A DNA stretch of 64,000 nucleotides. It comes from Chitinophaga sp. CF418 (lineage in GTDB: Bacteria; Bacteroidota; Bacteroidia; Chitinophagales; Chitinophagaceae). Under the pieces are notes generated by a model. It made no database searches, was not told the DNA's origin, and saw only the letters and a program-made list of their open reading frames with translations. The DNA lies in assembly GCF_900142925.1 (NCBI RefSeq), contig NZ_FRCN01000010.1:310001-374000 (forward strand), in the 5' to 3' direction. The translations under genes were made by a program, and so were the position numbers. Of the stretch, positions 32,771 through 41,681 are shown piece by piece. Position 1 is the first letter of the stretch, and every line of letters begins with the position of its first letter.

Positions 32771-35386
32771 TCAGGGATTATTCTTCATTTTGATCAGGTT
32801 AGCCACCAAACCGGTCCATCCGGTCTGATGAGAAGCGCCCAGGCCTTTCCCGTTTTCCCCATGGAAATATTCAAAAAAGAGAATATTGTCTTTAAAGTGG
32901 GGATCATGCTGCAGCTTCTCATTATTGCCGAACACAGCCCTTCTGCCATTTTCGTCTTTCAGGAAGATCTTCAGCAGGCGGCAGGCCAGCAAAGTACCTA
33001 CTTCCTTCAGGGAATAGAACTTACCGCTACGGCTGGGGTATTCTATCCTGAAATCATCAGAATAGAAAAAGTGGAATTTCCGCAGGCTTTCTATCATCAG
33101 GAAATTCATCTGCATCCAGACAGGTCCCCGCCAATTGGAGTTGCCTCCATAGGTATAACTATCGCTTTCCCCCGGCAGGTATTTTACGCTCAGTTCCACT
33201 CCATCCTGACAAAAGGTGAAAGGACTATTTTCATCATAATTTTTGGAAAGGGAACGCACGCCATAGGGGCTCAGAAATTCTGTTTCATCCAGCATCCTGG
33301 AGAGCAATTTCTTCATACGGTGACCACGCAACAGGCTAAGCAGGTGTTTATTTCCCTTGCCTTCCTCATTCCAGCGGGAAACCAGTTGCGCAAGATCGGG
33401 CCGGTGACGCAGGAACCAGGACATTCTCTTTTCAAAAGCAGGGTTATTTTTCAGTGTTTCAGTCGATATAACTTCCACCGCGAAGAGGGGTATCAGCCCC
33501 ACCATGCTGCGCAAACGCAGCCGTTCCACCCTGTTGTCCGGCATACGGATCTGGTCGTAATAAAATTGGTCCTTATCATCCCACAGGCCATGCTTGACAT
33601 CCCCCATACTGGCCATGGCGCCGGCAATGTACAGGAAGTGTTCGAAGAACTTGGTAGCCATTCCGGTATACACTTTATTGTAGCTGGCCAGTTCCAGGGC
33701 AATATGCAGCATGTTCAGGGCATAAATGGCCATCCAGCTGGTGGCATCTGCCTGTTCCTGCCTGACGCCACTGGGCAGCGGCATACTGCGGTCAAAGGCG
33801 CCCACGTTATCCAGTCCCAGGAAACCTCCTTCGAAGATGTTACTGCCATTGCTATCCTTACGATTCACCCACCAGGTGAAGTTGATCATCAGCTTATGGA
33901 ATACGGCCTCCAGGAACTCATAGTCCTTACGGCCTTTAATAGCAGCGTCCTGTTTAAAGATCCTGAAGGTAGCGCCGGCATGTACGGGAGGGTTGACATC
34001 GCCGAAAGCCCATTCATAGGCCGGAAATTCTCCGGAGGCATTCATATACCATTCCTCCGTCAGCATCAGTAACTGCTGTTTGGCAAAGTCAGGATCCACC
34101 ATGGCAAGTGTAACGCAATGGAAGGCCAGGTCCCAGGCGGCGTACCAGGGGAATTCCCATTTGTCGGGTACGGAGATAATGTCTTCGTTGTTCAGTTGCT
34201 TCCAGTTCTTATTACGGCCGTTCAACCTTTCGGAGGGGGGCGGCGGGTTCGCAGGATCTCCATCCAGCCATTGCTGTACCTTGTAGGAATAGAATTGCTT
34301 ATTCCACAGCATACCGCTCAGTGCCTGGCGCTGTACCAGTCTCTCGTCTTCGTCTTTGATGGTAGACTGGATATCGGCGTAGAACTCATCTGCTTCCGCC
34401 AGGCGTGTCTGGAAAAGCGTGTCAAAGTCTGCAAAAGGGCTGGCCGCCTGTTTGTCCGACAAACGTAAACGTACAGTGGCAGATCCTTTGGCGGGTATGG
34501 ATAATTTATAATGTACGGCGGCTTTGGTGCCTTTCCTTTCAGGATTGACAGTATCGGCGCCATAGGCAATATGGTCGTGGATACCATCTTTCGGATAGGG
34601 CGTGTTGCCGTTTACATTGTACAGGCGGGTGTAATTGGTCTCATTTTCACAGCATAACAGCTGTCCGTCCCCTTCCTGGTAAAGGTATTGTACGGCCACC
34701 TTTTCATGACAAATGCGGATGGCGCGATCATCTTCCGCCCACAGGGCCGGCTTATAATCGTGACGGCCCCATGCCCAGGTATTACGGAACCAGACAGTGG
34801 GCGCCAGGTGCAGGTCTGCAGCTTCGTTCCCCCTGTTATGCACAGTGATTTTCACCAGGATATCATCTGTACCGGCTTTGGCATATTCAACGAATACATC
34901 GAAGTATTTATCATCATTAAACAGACCGGTATCGATTATTTCAAACTCCTCTTCATGCTTCCCCCTGCGGGCATTCTCTTCTATCAGCCATTGATAGGGA
35001 AAAGCCTGCTGCGGGTATTTATACAGCATTTTCATATAGGAATGCGTAGGCGTGGCATCGAGGTAGTAGTATAGCTCTTTTACATCTTCTCCGTGATTGC
35101 CCTGTGCGTTGGTGAGGCCGAAGAGGCGTTCTTTCATGATAGGATCTTTCCCATTCCACAGGCCCAGGGAGAAGCATAATAACTGTTTATCGTCGGAGAT
35201 ACCGGCTATACCGTCTTCCCCCCATCTCCAGGCCCTGCTGCGGGCCATATCGTGGGTGGTATAGTCCCAGGCACTGCCATCGGCGCTATAATCCTCCCTG
35301 ACAGTTCCCCATTGCCTGTCACTCACATAAGATCCCCATTTCTTCCATCCGTTCTGTTGTAATCTTTGTTGTTCTTTAGTCATCAT
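32771..35386 (-). CDS. GH63/MGH1-like glycoside hydrolase
   Basis: This cytoplasmic-looking enzyme of about 871 residues has no signal peptide. The start is set at 35386 (MMTKEQQRLQQNGWKKWG), just three bases after the upstream gene's stop. A beta-sandwich N-domain (WDYTTHDMARSRAWRWGEDG) is followed by an (alpha/alpha)6 barrel typical of MGH1-like and GH63 glucosidases. Barrel segments include FPWYAAWDLAFHCVTLAMVD, GGFLGLDNVGAFDRS, and NSNWRGPVWMQMNFLMIESL. Family members cleave mannosylglycerate or alpha-glucosides. The substrate is not defined here. It is transcribed with the DUF3810 gene upstream; the tight junction suggests translational coupling. Confidence 0.88.
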   Translation of the reverse strand: MMTKEQQRLQQNGWKKWGSYVSDRQWGTVREDYSADGSAWDYTTHDMARSRAWRWGEDGIAGISDDKQLLCFSLGLWNGKDPIMKERLFGLTNAQGNHGEDVKELYYYLDATPTHSYMKMLYKYPQQAFPYQWLIEENARRGKHEEEFEIIDTGLFNDDKYFDVFVEYAKAGTDDILVKITVHNRGNEAADLHLAPTVWFRNTWAWGRHDYKPALWAEDDRAIRICHEKVAVQYLYQEGDGQLLCCENETNYTRLYNVNGNTPYPKDGIHDHIAYGADTVNPERKGTKAAVHYKLSIPAKGSATVRLRLSDKQAASPFADFDTLFQTRLAEADEFYADIQSTIKDEDERLVQRQALSGMLWNKQFYSYKVQQWLDGDPANPPPPSERLNGRNKNWKQLNNEDIISVPDKWEFPWYAAWDLAFHCVTLAMVDPDFAKQQLLMLTEEWYMNASGEFPAYEWAFGDVNPPVHAGATFRIFKQDAAIKGRKDYEFLEAVFHKLMINFTWWVNRKDSNGSNIFEGGFLGLDNVGAFDRSMPLPSGVRQEQADATSWMAIYALNMLHIALELASYNKVYTGMATKFFEHFLYIAGAMASMGDVKHGLWDDKDQFYYDQIRMPDNRVERLRLRSMVGLIPLFAVEVISTETLKNNPAFEKRMSWFLRHRPDLAQLVSRWNEEGKGNKHLLSLLRGHRMKKLLSRMLDETEFLSPYGVRSLSKNYDENSPFTFCQDGVELSVKYLPGESDSYTYGGNSNWRGPVWMQMNFLMIESLRKFHFFYSDDFRIEYPSRSGKFYSLKEVGTLLACRLLKIFLKDENGRRAVFGNNEKLQHDPHFKDNILFFEYFHGENGKGLGASHQTGWTGLVANLIKMKNNP

Positions 35387-35388
35387 AT

Positions 35389-36474
35389 TTATCTGATCTT
35401 GAAGTAAGCGATTAGCCACCCTACAACTTCGCTGTAGCTGTGGATACCTTTTTCCTGTCTGTTAGCTTTAAGATATTGATCATAGATCATCGCGGTGTAG
35501 TCGTCTACCGGGCTGCGGTAACGGTCGTAAAAGTCCCTCATCTGCCGCATATCGGCCCTGATGCCCGGCACAGTTCTGCGCCACAGCTGTCCGGCCAATG
35601 TGGTGTCCTGTCTTCTTAGCTGGCGCACGCTATACATAAACATCTCAAAGTTAGCAGCATAACGAAAGCGGACATCGGGAGAATGATCTGCTACAAGATA
35701 ACCCACAAAATTGGCTTCTTGTTCAGGTGCATATCCTAACTGATGGGCCACCTCATGGCAGATGGTAAAGGGGTGCAGGAAGCCGGGAGTGGTCACATTG
35801 ACCTGGGCCTCACCGGTGAAAGGGTTCAGGTAACCGCCTACCCCCATATAATTCAGCAGCTGGCTGTAGAGGGAGGGCTTGATACAGGTATTTTTATACT
35901 GCAGGCTGGGCCATTGCTGGCTGGCCAGATCGTAGGCCATGACAGCCTGGCTGAACATAGCGGCACTGTCGGCGCCGGGGTGGGTGGCATTGATACTGTC
36001 GCCCAGGGCTATTTTACACCGGTTCACCTGTTGCAGGAGGGTGTCTGTCAGCTGATATAACTGGTCGGTTGTATAGTCTTCCACATCCAGGCGAAGGTCT
36101 TTCTCCAGGGAGTTACGATCGTAATTGTATCCCCAGAACAACATAAAGACAAGATATACAGTCAGTAAGGACTGAATACCCGTTAAAATCTTAAGGCCGA
36201 GGCGTCCCCATTGTCTTTTTATAATTTTATAACATATATTTAACAAATAAACAATCAGAGTTATAATCCAGGCGGCATAAATTACGTCGCCAACGCTGAA
36301 AGGTACTTTCCCCAGAACCTGGCGGAGAAGTAAACTGATCCAACTGTATAACCTATGAAAATAGTAACCAGAAAACCTGTCACTCAATGTAAACAAAGCC
36401 TGCAACAGGCAAATACACAAAATGGTTATCAGTATACGTATTCCTATGCCCTGTATCTTTATTTTAAAATCCAT
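35389..36474 (-). CDS. DUF3810 membrane protein with zinc-protease-like HExxH motif
   Basis: This 361-residue protein has three predicted membrane helices in its first 125 residues (ILITILCICLLQALFTL, VIYAAWIITLIVYLLNIC, SLLTVYLVFMLFWGY). A soluble domain follows with the zinc motif HEVAHQLGY and a downstream Glu in PEQEANFVGYLVADHS, the arrangement of gluzincin-type metallopeptidases. DUF3810 proteins are uncharacterised; peptidase activity is inferred from the motif. It is directly upstream of the GH63-like gene. Its start lies only 17 bases from the divergent kinase gene. Confidence 0.87.
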   Translation of the reverse strand: MDFKIKIQGIGIRILITILCICLLQALFTLSDRFSGYYFHRLYSWISLLLRQVLGKVPFSVGDVIYAAWIITLIVYLLNICYKIIKRQWGRLGLKILTGIQSLLTVYLVFMLFWGYNYDRNSLEKDLRLDVEDYTTDQLYQLTDTLLQQVNRCKIALGDSINATHPGADSAAMFSQAVMAYDLASQQWPSLQYKNTCIKPSLYSQLLNYMGVGGYLNPFTGEAQVNVTTPGFLHPFTICHEVAHQLGYAPEQEANFVGYLVADHSPDVRFRYAANFEMFMYSVRQLRRQDTTLAGQLWRRTVPGIRADMRQMRDFYDRYRSPVDDYTAMIYDQYLKANRQEKGIHSYSEVVGWLIAYFKIR

Positions 36475-36491
36475 ATCAACCTACTAAACAA

Positions 36492-37370
36492 ATGACCGAT
36501 GAAATATTAATGGGTGAGCTGACATCTGCACTTTCCTGTCAGTCGGGAATGAAAATACATATTAATTACGCAGAAAAATTACCCGGTGGAGATATAAATG
36601 AAACTTTTAAGCTGAATACAGATAGCGGTCTGCTATTCCTGAAAATGAATGATGCGCGCAGCTATCCTGATATGTTTGAGCGGGAGTTTATGGGATTGGA
36701 ATCAATTTATGCCACCAATACGCTGGCAGTTCCACGTCCGCTGGCCACAGGCCGTTCGGGCGGGAAAGTTTTCCTGGTCACTGAATTTATAGAGAAAGGC
36801 GGCGCCAATCCTGATTTCTGGGAGAATTTTGCGGCGGGCCTGTCCCGTATGCACCGGCATACGCAGGCACATTTCGGATTACCGCAGGCCAATTATATCG
36901 GAACGATCAAACAATATAATACTCCTTATACCAGCTGGTCTGTTTTTTACGCGTTCAACCGTTTACAGCCCTTAACCAAGGTGGCGTACGACCGTCATGT
37001 TATCGACAAGCAGATGGTAACGCAGATGGAGACTTTGTGGCGGCAGTTACCGCAGATATTCCCGGATGAACCACCGGCATTGGTGCATGGGGATCTGTGG
37101 TCGGGCAATTTTATGGTAGGGCCGGATGGCAGGGCGCGTGTGTATGATCCGGCGGTTTACTATGGCAACCGTGAAATGGACCTGGCCATGGCAAGACTTT
37201 TCGGTGGATTTGATACCCGTTTTTACTATACTTATCAGACTATGTTCCCGCTGGCGCATGACTGGCAGCAACGTATCAGCGTATGCCAGCTGTACCCGCT
37301 GATGGTACATCTGCTGCTGTTCGGAGGTAGTTATTACAATAGCGTGAAGGAAGTGCTGGATACATTCTGA
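36492..37370 (+). CDS. Fructosamine kinase family protein
   Basis: This 292-residue kinase belongs to the FN3K/aminoglycoside phosphotransferase-like fold, whose members phosphorylate ketosamines to help deglycate proteins. The ATP site begins with LPGGDINETFKLNTDSGL and the Lys-bearing LFLKMNDA. The catalytic loop is VHGDLWSGNFMVG, and the metal Asp lies in VYDPAVYYGNREMDLAMA. Its start codon is just 17 bases from that of the divergent DUF3810 gene, so its promoter must overlap the neighbour's coding DNA, or one start is misassigned. It converges on a histidine kinase with seven bases between stops. Confidence 0.92.
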   Translation: MTDEILMGELTSALSCQSGMKIHINYAEKLPGGDINETFKLNTDSGLLFLKMNDARSYPDMFEREFMGLESIYATNTLAVPRPLATGRSGGKVFLVTEFIEKGGANPDFWENFAAGLSRMHRHTQAHFGLPQANYIGTIKQYNTPYTSWSVFYAFNRLQPLTKVAYDRHVIDKQMVTQMETLWRQLPQIFPDEPPALVHGDLWSGNFMVGPDGRARVYDPAVYYGNREMDLAMARLFGGFDTRFYYTYQTMFPLAHDWQQRISVCQLYPLMVHLLLFGGSYYNSVKEVLDTF

Positions 37371-37377
37371 TATCTGC

Positions 37378-39438
37378 TCACAACAGCTCTTTCATTCTTT
37401 CATACTCCTGTTCGATGATCGGATAGAATTTATCCAGGTCACGTGAGATGCGTGCGAAGACTTCATCTACTTCTTCAGGAGGGGTACTGGCGTTATTGTT
37501 GAGCGTATTTTCCAGCTGCTGCATTTTACTGGTGATCCAGGTTAGGCCCACCATGGCAAAGTTTGGTTTCAGCTTATGCACCTGAAATTTGAGTTGTTCC
37601 CAGTCACGGGTTTCCACCAGTTTTCTAAGCTTTACGACTTCTTCCCGGATGGTTTTCAGGAAGATCTCAAAGAGATCTGCGGCATAGGAGATATTGTTCT
37701 CGTATAAAGCATTCAGGTACTTTACATCCAGTTCGTTATGGAATTCAAATCCGGAAAAGTTAGTAGATTCCTCCATTATTAGTTCTGTTTCATCATCATT
37801 CAGGTATTTGTTCAACACCTGCAATAATTGGTCTGGCGTATAAGGTTTCGTTAAAATATCAGTGACTCCTGCCTGTCTTGCCTGTGTAAAAGTGCTCTCC
37901 ATGGCCAGGGCAGTGGTAGCCACGAGCGGTGTGGCGACGTTTGGTTTAGCTTCATCCTGTCTGATCTTTTCGGCGAGTTCCAGACCATTCAGACCAGGAA
38001 TACGAATATCGAGCAAAATCAGGTCATAAAGTCTGGAATCCAGAAAATAGAGTGCATCCGGCCCGTTTGTGGCCAGCTGGTGCTGTATATTATATTTCTC
38101 CAGCAAACTGATGATATACCTGAGGTTCATAGGATTATCCTCAATGACCAGTACCTTTGCTGTGGAGAAATTGGGTTGCCTGCTCATATTTCCAGACCTT
38201 GTGTTTGTTACTGAGGGTTTGCGGGTATCAATAAAGGGCAGATTAAATGAAAAACAGGTGCTGTAGCCGTGAGATTCTTCTACGAAGATGCTTCCGCCCT
38301 GCAGTTCCACTAACTGTTTGGATATGGCTAACCCTAATCCTGTGCCACCATATATTTCCCTGATCTCCTGTTCCGCCTGTTTATAGTTTTGGAAAATGAG
38401 CTCCAGTTTATCTTTCTGGATACCGATACCGGTATCGCATACCTGGAAGCGTACCCAGCGTTTATCTTCCTGCCAGGATTCGAGTTTTACGTTAATGGCG
38501 ATTTCGCCTTCCCTGGTGAATTTCTCTGCATTACCTAACAAGTTCATAAGTATTTGGTTCAGCAGCATATCATCGCCTACCAGCCTGTTCTGCAGCTGGG
38601 GATCGATATTGGCAGAGATCCTGACAGGCCGCTGGCCCATTTTCAGCTCAAAAGTATGTCGCAGGGATTGCACCAGTTCGGTCAGGTTAAATTCCCGCTG
38701 GTTGACCTGCAGTTCCCCGGCTTCTATTTTAGAGAGGTCGAGGATATCGGAAATAAGTCCCATCAGGATACCTGATGAGTGCTTCAGGATGTTGATATAA
38801 TCCCGCTGTTTGGCATCAAGGTTGGTTTCTTCCAGGAGATGGGTCATACCTACGATAACGTTCAGAGGTGTCCGGATCTCGTGGCTCATGCTGGCCAGGA
38901 ATTCTTTCTGAGCACCCCGGGCCTCTTCAGCCTGCCGACGGGCCAGGTCCATTTCGGAGCGGGGCATTTTGTGCCTGGATACATCCACTATCTGCCAGAT
39001 ACTGCCTATAAAACGGCGTTTCTCTATCAGGGGATTATAGCTTACTTCATATATACGACCGTCTGTCAAAATCAGTTCCCAGCCGAAATAAGGTTTCTTT
39101 TTCTGGCGGAGCTCCTTCATTTTCTCCTCAAAGGCGTCGGCACGTTGTACCAGACGGCTAAAGTATTTAATAACAGCGGAAAAGGACATCCCTGCAATAT
39201 GAGAGGCATCGGTCCCGGCATTTTCTTCAAAAACCCGGTTGATCCAGATAACACGGTGCATTGCATTGGTAACCAGCACGCCGGCATTACTATTCTGAAG
39301 AAATACGCTGATGGGAAGTGAAAATATAGCAAGACTGTCCGTAGATAAACTACGGGCTGTGGGATGTTTTCTTGTACCTTTGATCCGGGTTTTTGCCATT
39401 CTGTTTAGTCCTGATTGGGAGTTGGCGCTCCTATACAT
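37378..39438 (-). CDS. Hybrid sensor histidine kinase (PAS-HisKA-HATPase-REC-Hpt)
   Basis: This 686-residue soluble phosphorelay protein has no membrane segment. A PAS domain (about 45-155) contains GVLVTNAMHRVIWINRVFEE. The dimerisation/phosphoacceptor helix has SHEIRTPLN (His186), and the ATP domain has NLLGNAEKF, DTGIGI and GGTGLGLAIS. A receiver domain has its phosphoryl Asp in LILLDIRIPG (Asp477). The C-terminal Hpt domain has its His in QVHKLKPN (His621). Signal flow His-Asp-His to an unseen regulator is expected. No response-regulator gene adjoins it, so its output is unknown. Confidence 0.95.
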   Translation of the reverse strand: MYRSANSQSGLNRMAKTRIKGTRKHPTARSLSTDSLAIFSLPISVFLQNSNAGVLVTNAMHRVIWINRVFEENAGTDASHIAGMSFSAVIKYFSRLVQRADAFEEKMKELRQKKKPYFGWELILTDGRIYEVSYNPLIEKRRFIGSIWQIVDVSRHKMPRSEMDLARRQAEEARGAQKEFLASMSHEIRTPLNVIVGMTHLLEETNLDAKQRDYINILKHSSGILMGLISDILDLSKIEAGELQVNQREFNLTELVQSLRHTFELKMGQRPVRISANIDPQLQNRLVGDDMLLNQILMNLLGNAEKFTREGEIAINVKLESWQEDKRWVRFQVCDTGIGIQKDKLELIFQNYKQAEQEIREIYGGTGLGLAISKQLVELQGGSIFVEESHGYSTCFSFNLPFIDTRKPSVTNTRSGNMSRQPNFSTAKVLVIEDNPMNLRYIISLLEKYNIQHQLATNGPDALYFLDSRLYDLILLDIRIPGLNGLELAEKIRQDEAKPNVATPLVATTALAMESTFTQARQAGVTDILTKPYTPDQLLQVLNKYLNDDETELIMEESTNFSGFEFHNELDVKYLNALYENNISYAADLFEIFLKTIREEVVKLRKLVETRDWEQLKFQVHKLKPNFAMVGLTWITSKMQQLENTLNNNASTPPEEVDEVFARISRDLDKFYPIIEQEYERMKELL

Positions 39439-39499
39439 AAATTTATACAGTAATACAATATATAAATATTATGTTGGGAATCAACAAAATTAGGAAATT

Positions 39500-39529
39500 T
39501 TTGCAATTGGAAATATTTGGTTACCTTTG
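39500..39529 (+). promoter_or_regulatory. Bacteroidota-type promoter of the DUF177-rpmF-plsX operon
   Basis: TTTG (39500-39503) and TACCTTTG (39522-39529) are spaced 18 bases and match the phylum consensus TTTG..TAnnTTTG. Transcription would start near 39536, about 20 bases before the ATG at 39557. Confidence 0.75.
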
Positions 39530-39556
39530 CATCCCTCTAAAAGTGAGGATTTTATT

Positions 39557-40093
39557 ATGAAAGCACTCCGTCAATTTGATATTGCCTTTGTGGGACTGAA
39601 GCCCGGAGAGCATACATTTGAGTACCAAATTACGGATAGTTTCTTTGAAAACTACGGACCGCAGGATTTCAGTGATTGTAACGCGACTGTTAAGTTGCTG
39701 TTAGACAAGAAAAGTAATTTTTTCCTGTTAAAATTCGAGATTGGCGGAAAGGTGACAGTCAACTGCGACCGTTGCGGACAACCATTTGAGTTACAGCTCT
39801 GGGATGATTTTGACCAGGTTGTGAAGATGGTGGAGAATCCGGATGAGCTGAATGAGGATGAGGACCCGGATGTAGCTTACATCTCCAAAACGGAGTCTCA
39901 TCTGAATGTTGCGGAATGGATATACGAGTTCATCAATCTCAGTATCCCGATGCAACGTATTCATCCTGATGATAGTACGGGCAAGAGTGGTTGCGATCCG
40001 AAGGTACTGGACATGCTTGACCAGATGAACCGGCAGGCGGGCGAGAAAGATAATCCGATCTGGAAGGACCTGGATAAATTTCGTGAGAATTGA
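39557..40093 (+). CDS. DUF177 (YceD) protein, 23S rRNA accumulation factor
   Basis: This 178-residue protein starts at the ATG at 39557 (MKALRQFDIAFVGLKPGEHT). An upstream in-frame Met lies at the predicted promoter and is unlikely. The DUF177 signature is the Cys pair NCDRCGQPFELQL followed by the acidic linker and WIYEFINLSIPMQRIH. YceD homologues are needed for 23S rRNA accumulation in plants and some bacteria. The gene heads the widely conserved yceD-rpmF-plsX order, which supports the call. Confidence 0.93.
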   Translation: MKALRQFDIAFVGLKPGEHTFEYQITDSFFENYGPQDFSDCNATVKLLLDKKSNFFLLKFEIGGKVTVNCDRCGQPFELQLWDDFDQVVKMVENPDELNEDEDPDVAYISKTESHLNVAEWIYEFINLSIPMQRIHPDDSTGKSGCDPKVLDMLDQMNRQAGEKDNPIWKDLDKFREN

Positions 40094-40171
40094 GTAGCCG
40101 GTATATCTTCAAAGGTGAAGACTGATATAACTTATTAAACACTAAACACGGACAATTAAAACTTAAATACG

Positions 40172-40366
40172 ATGCCAAATCCGAAACGCAGACATTCTCA
40201 GCAAAGATCAGCTAAGAGAAGGACGCATTACAAGGCCTTTGCGGATACTTTAAGCACAGATAGCGCAACTGGTGAAGTGCACCTGAGACATCGTGCTCAC
40301 TGGGTGGAGAACAAACTGTACTACAGAGGTAAAGTAGTATTGGAAAAACAAAGCAGCACTAAATAA
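40172..40366 (+). CDS. rpmF: 50S ribosomal protein bL32
   Basis: This small basic ribosomal protein of 64 residues begins MPNPKRRHSQQRSAKRRTHY, the classic L32 N-terminus. It has no Cys4 zinc site, so it is the zinc-free form. It lies between DUF177 and plsX, the usual arrangement, and is probably cotranscribed with both. Confidence 0.97.
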   Translation: MPNPKRRHSQQRSAKRRTHYKAFADTLSTDSATGEVHLRHRAHWVENKLYYRGKVVLEKQSSTK

Positions 40367-40410
40367 TTTTACTATTTTTACCCCGACCAAACAGACAAAC
40401 CTAAACGTTC

Positions 40411-41352
40411 ATGAGAATCGGGCTTGATATGATGGGTGGCGACTTCGCCCCCCTGGAAGCAGTAAAAGGAGTAAAATTATATTTAGACACTGTTGCTACG
40501 GACGCGCACCTGGTGCTGATTGGTGATGAAGCAGCTCTCAAGCCTTTGTTGTCAGATGCGCAGTTAGACCAATCAAAATATTCAGTTGTTCATTCATCCC
40601 AGGTAATCGGGATGAATGAACATCCTACCAGGGCACTGAAGGAGAAACCTCAGTCCTCCATTGGCATTGGCTTCCATTTATTACAGAATGGCAAGATCGA
40701 TGCATTCATCAGTGCCGGTAATACCGGTGCTATGATGGTGGGTACATTCTACTCCATCAAAGCAATAGATGGTATACAAAGGCCGACTATATCCACTCCC
40801 GTTCCCAGGGAAAATGGATCTTTCGGACTTTTACTGGATGTTGGTATCAACGCGGACTGTAAACCTGAAAACCTGTTGCAATTTGCCATTCTCGGCTCCC
40901 TTTATTCCAAACACATACTAAAGATCAGTAATCCTAAAGTAGGGCTGCTGAACATTGGTGAAGAAGAAGGTAAAGGTAACCTCCTGGCGCAGGCAACTTA
41001 TCCGTTACTCAAGGACAATCCGCTGCTGAACTTCATCGGTAACGTAGAAGGAAGGGATATTTTCACTGACAAAGCAGATGTGATAGTGTGCGAAGGATTT
41101 ACCGGTAACATCGTGTTGAAAATGGCTGAATCTATCCATGATATCGCGGTAAGACGCAATATCAATGATGAGTACATGCACAAATTCGACTTCGAAAGCT
41201 ACGGTGGTACTCCTGTATTGGGAGTTTCACAACCGGTGATCATCGGTCATGGTATTTCCAAAGGCCTTGCCTTTAAAAACATGATCGCGCTGGCTCAACA
41301 GATGATCGAAACAAAACTGCTGGATAAAGTCCGGGAGAGCTTTGTGAAATAA
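40411..41352 (+). CDS. plsX: Phosphate acyltransferase PlsX
   Basis: This peripheral-membrane enzyme of 313 residues makes acyl-phosphate from acyl-ACP for phosphatidic acid synthesis. It begins MRIGLDMMGGDFAPLEAVKG, a diagnostic start. SAGNTGAMMVGTFYSI and CEGFTGNIVLKMAES are conserved PlsX segments, as is the closing GISKGLAFKNMIALAQQM. The usual fabH does not follow. The operon ends here at a strong terminator and a 65-bp tandem repeat. Confidence 0.97.
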   Translation: MRIGLDMMGGDFAPLEAVKGVKLYLDTVATDAHLVLIGDEAALKPLLSDAQLDQSKYSVVHSSQVIGMNEHPTRALKEKPQSSIGIGFHLLQNGKIDAFISAGNTGAMMVGTFYSIKAIDGIQRPTISTPVPRENGSFGLLLDVGINADCKPENLLQFAILGSLYSKHILKISNPKVGLLNIGEEEGKGNLLAQATYPLLKDNPLLNFIGNVEGRDIFTDKADVIVCEGFTGNIVLKMAESIHDIAVRRNINDEYMHKFDFESYGGTPVLGVSQPVIIGHGISKGLAFKNMIALAQQMIETKLLDKVRESFVK

Positions 41353-41382
41353 TTTACATCCTATTGGAAATGAAAGGTATTG

Positions 41383-41418
41383 ATACCGTCTCGTGTAAGC
41401 GAGACGGTATTTTTTTTT
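41383..41418 (+). terminator. Intrinsic terminator of the plsX operon
   Basis: ATACCGTCTCG (41383-41393) pairs with CGAGACGGTAT (41400-41410) across six bases, followed by eight T. Confidence 0.95.
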
Positions 41419-41420
41419 GT

Positions 41421-41669
41421 ATTCGACCCGCCGTTGCGGGTCGCGTGTTTGTAGCCCCGGGTAAACGTATTAGACATCCCAGACCATTCGACCCGCCGTG
41501 GCAGGTCGAGTGTTTGTAGCCCCGGGTAAACGTATTAGACATCCCAGACCATTCGACCCGCCATGGCAGGTCGTGTGTTTGTAGCCCCGGGTAAACGTAT
41601 TAGACATCCCAGACCATTCGACCCGCTGTGGCGGGTCGTGTATTTGTAGCCCCGGGTGGTAACCCGGGG
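41421..41669. repeat. 65-bp tandem repeat with internal hairpins (REP-like), about 3.7 copies
   Basis: Units start at 41421, 41486, 41551 and 41616. Each begins ATTCGACCCGC and contains the stem CGACCCGC/GCGGGTCG-like, then TTTGTAGCCCCGGGTAAACG and ATTAGACATCCCAGACC. The stem bases vary between copies in mostly compensating fashion. The last unit diverges into a second hairpin, CCCCGGGT/ACCCGGGG (41650-41657, 41662-41669). Open frames in this stretch are artefacts of the repeat. Confidence 0.93.
41650..41669 (-). terminator. GC-rich hairpin behind the NtrY-like kinase
   Basis: CCCCGGGT and ACCCGGGG form an 8-bp stem with a GGTA loop, 12 bases past the stop of the histidine kinase on the minus strand. 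Confidence 0.5.
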
Positions 41670-41681
41670 ACGTGGGACGGA

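Noticed and set aside
32828..34072. Plus-strand open frame of 414 residues opposite the GH63-like gene
   Set aside because: It is antisense to conserved glycosidase motifs and encodes no recognisable domain.
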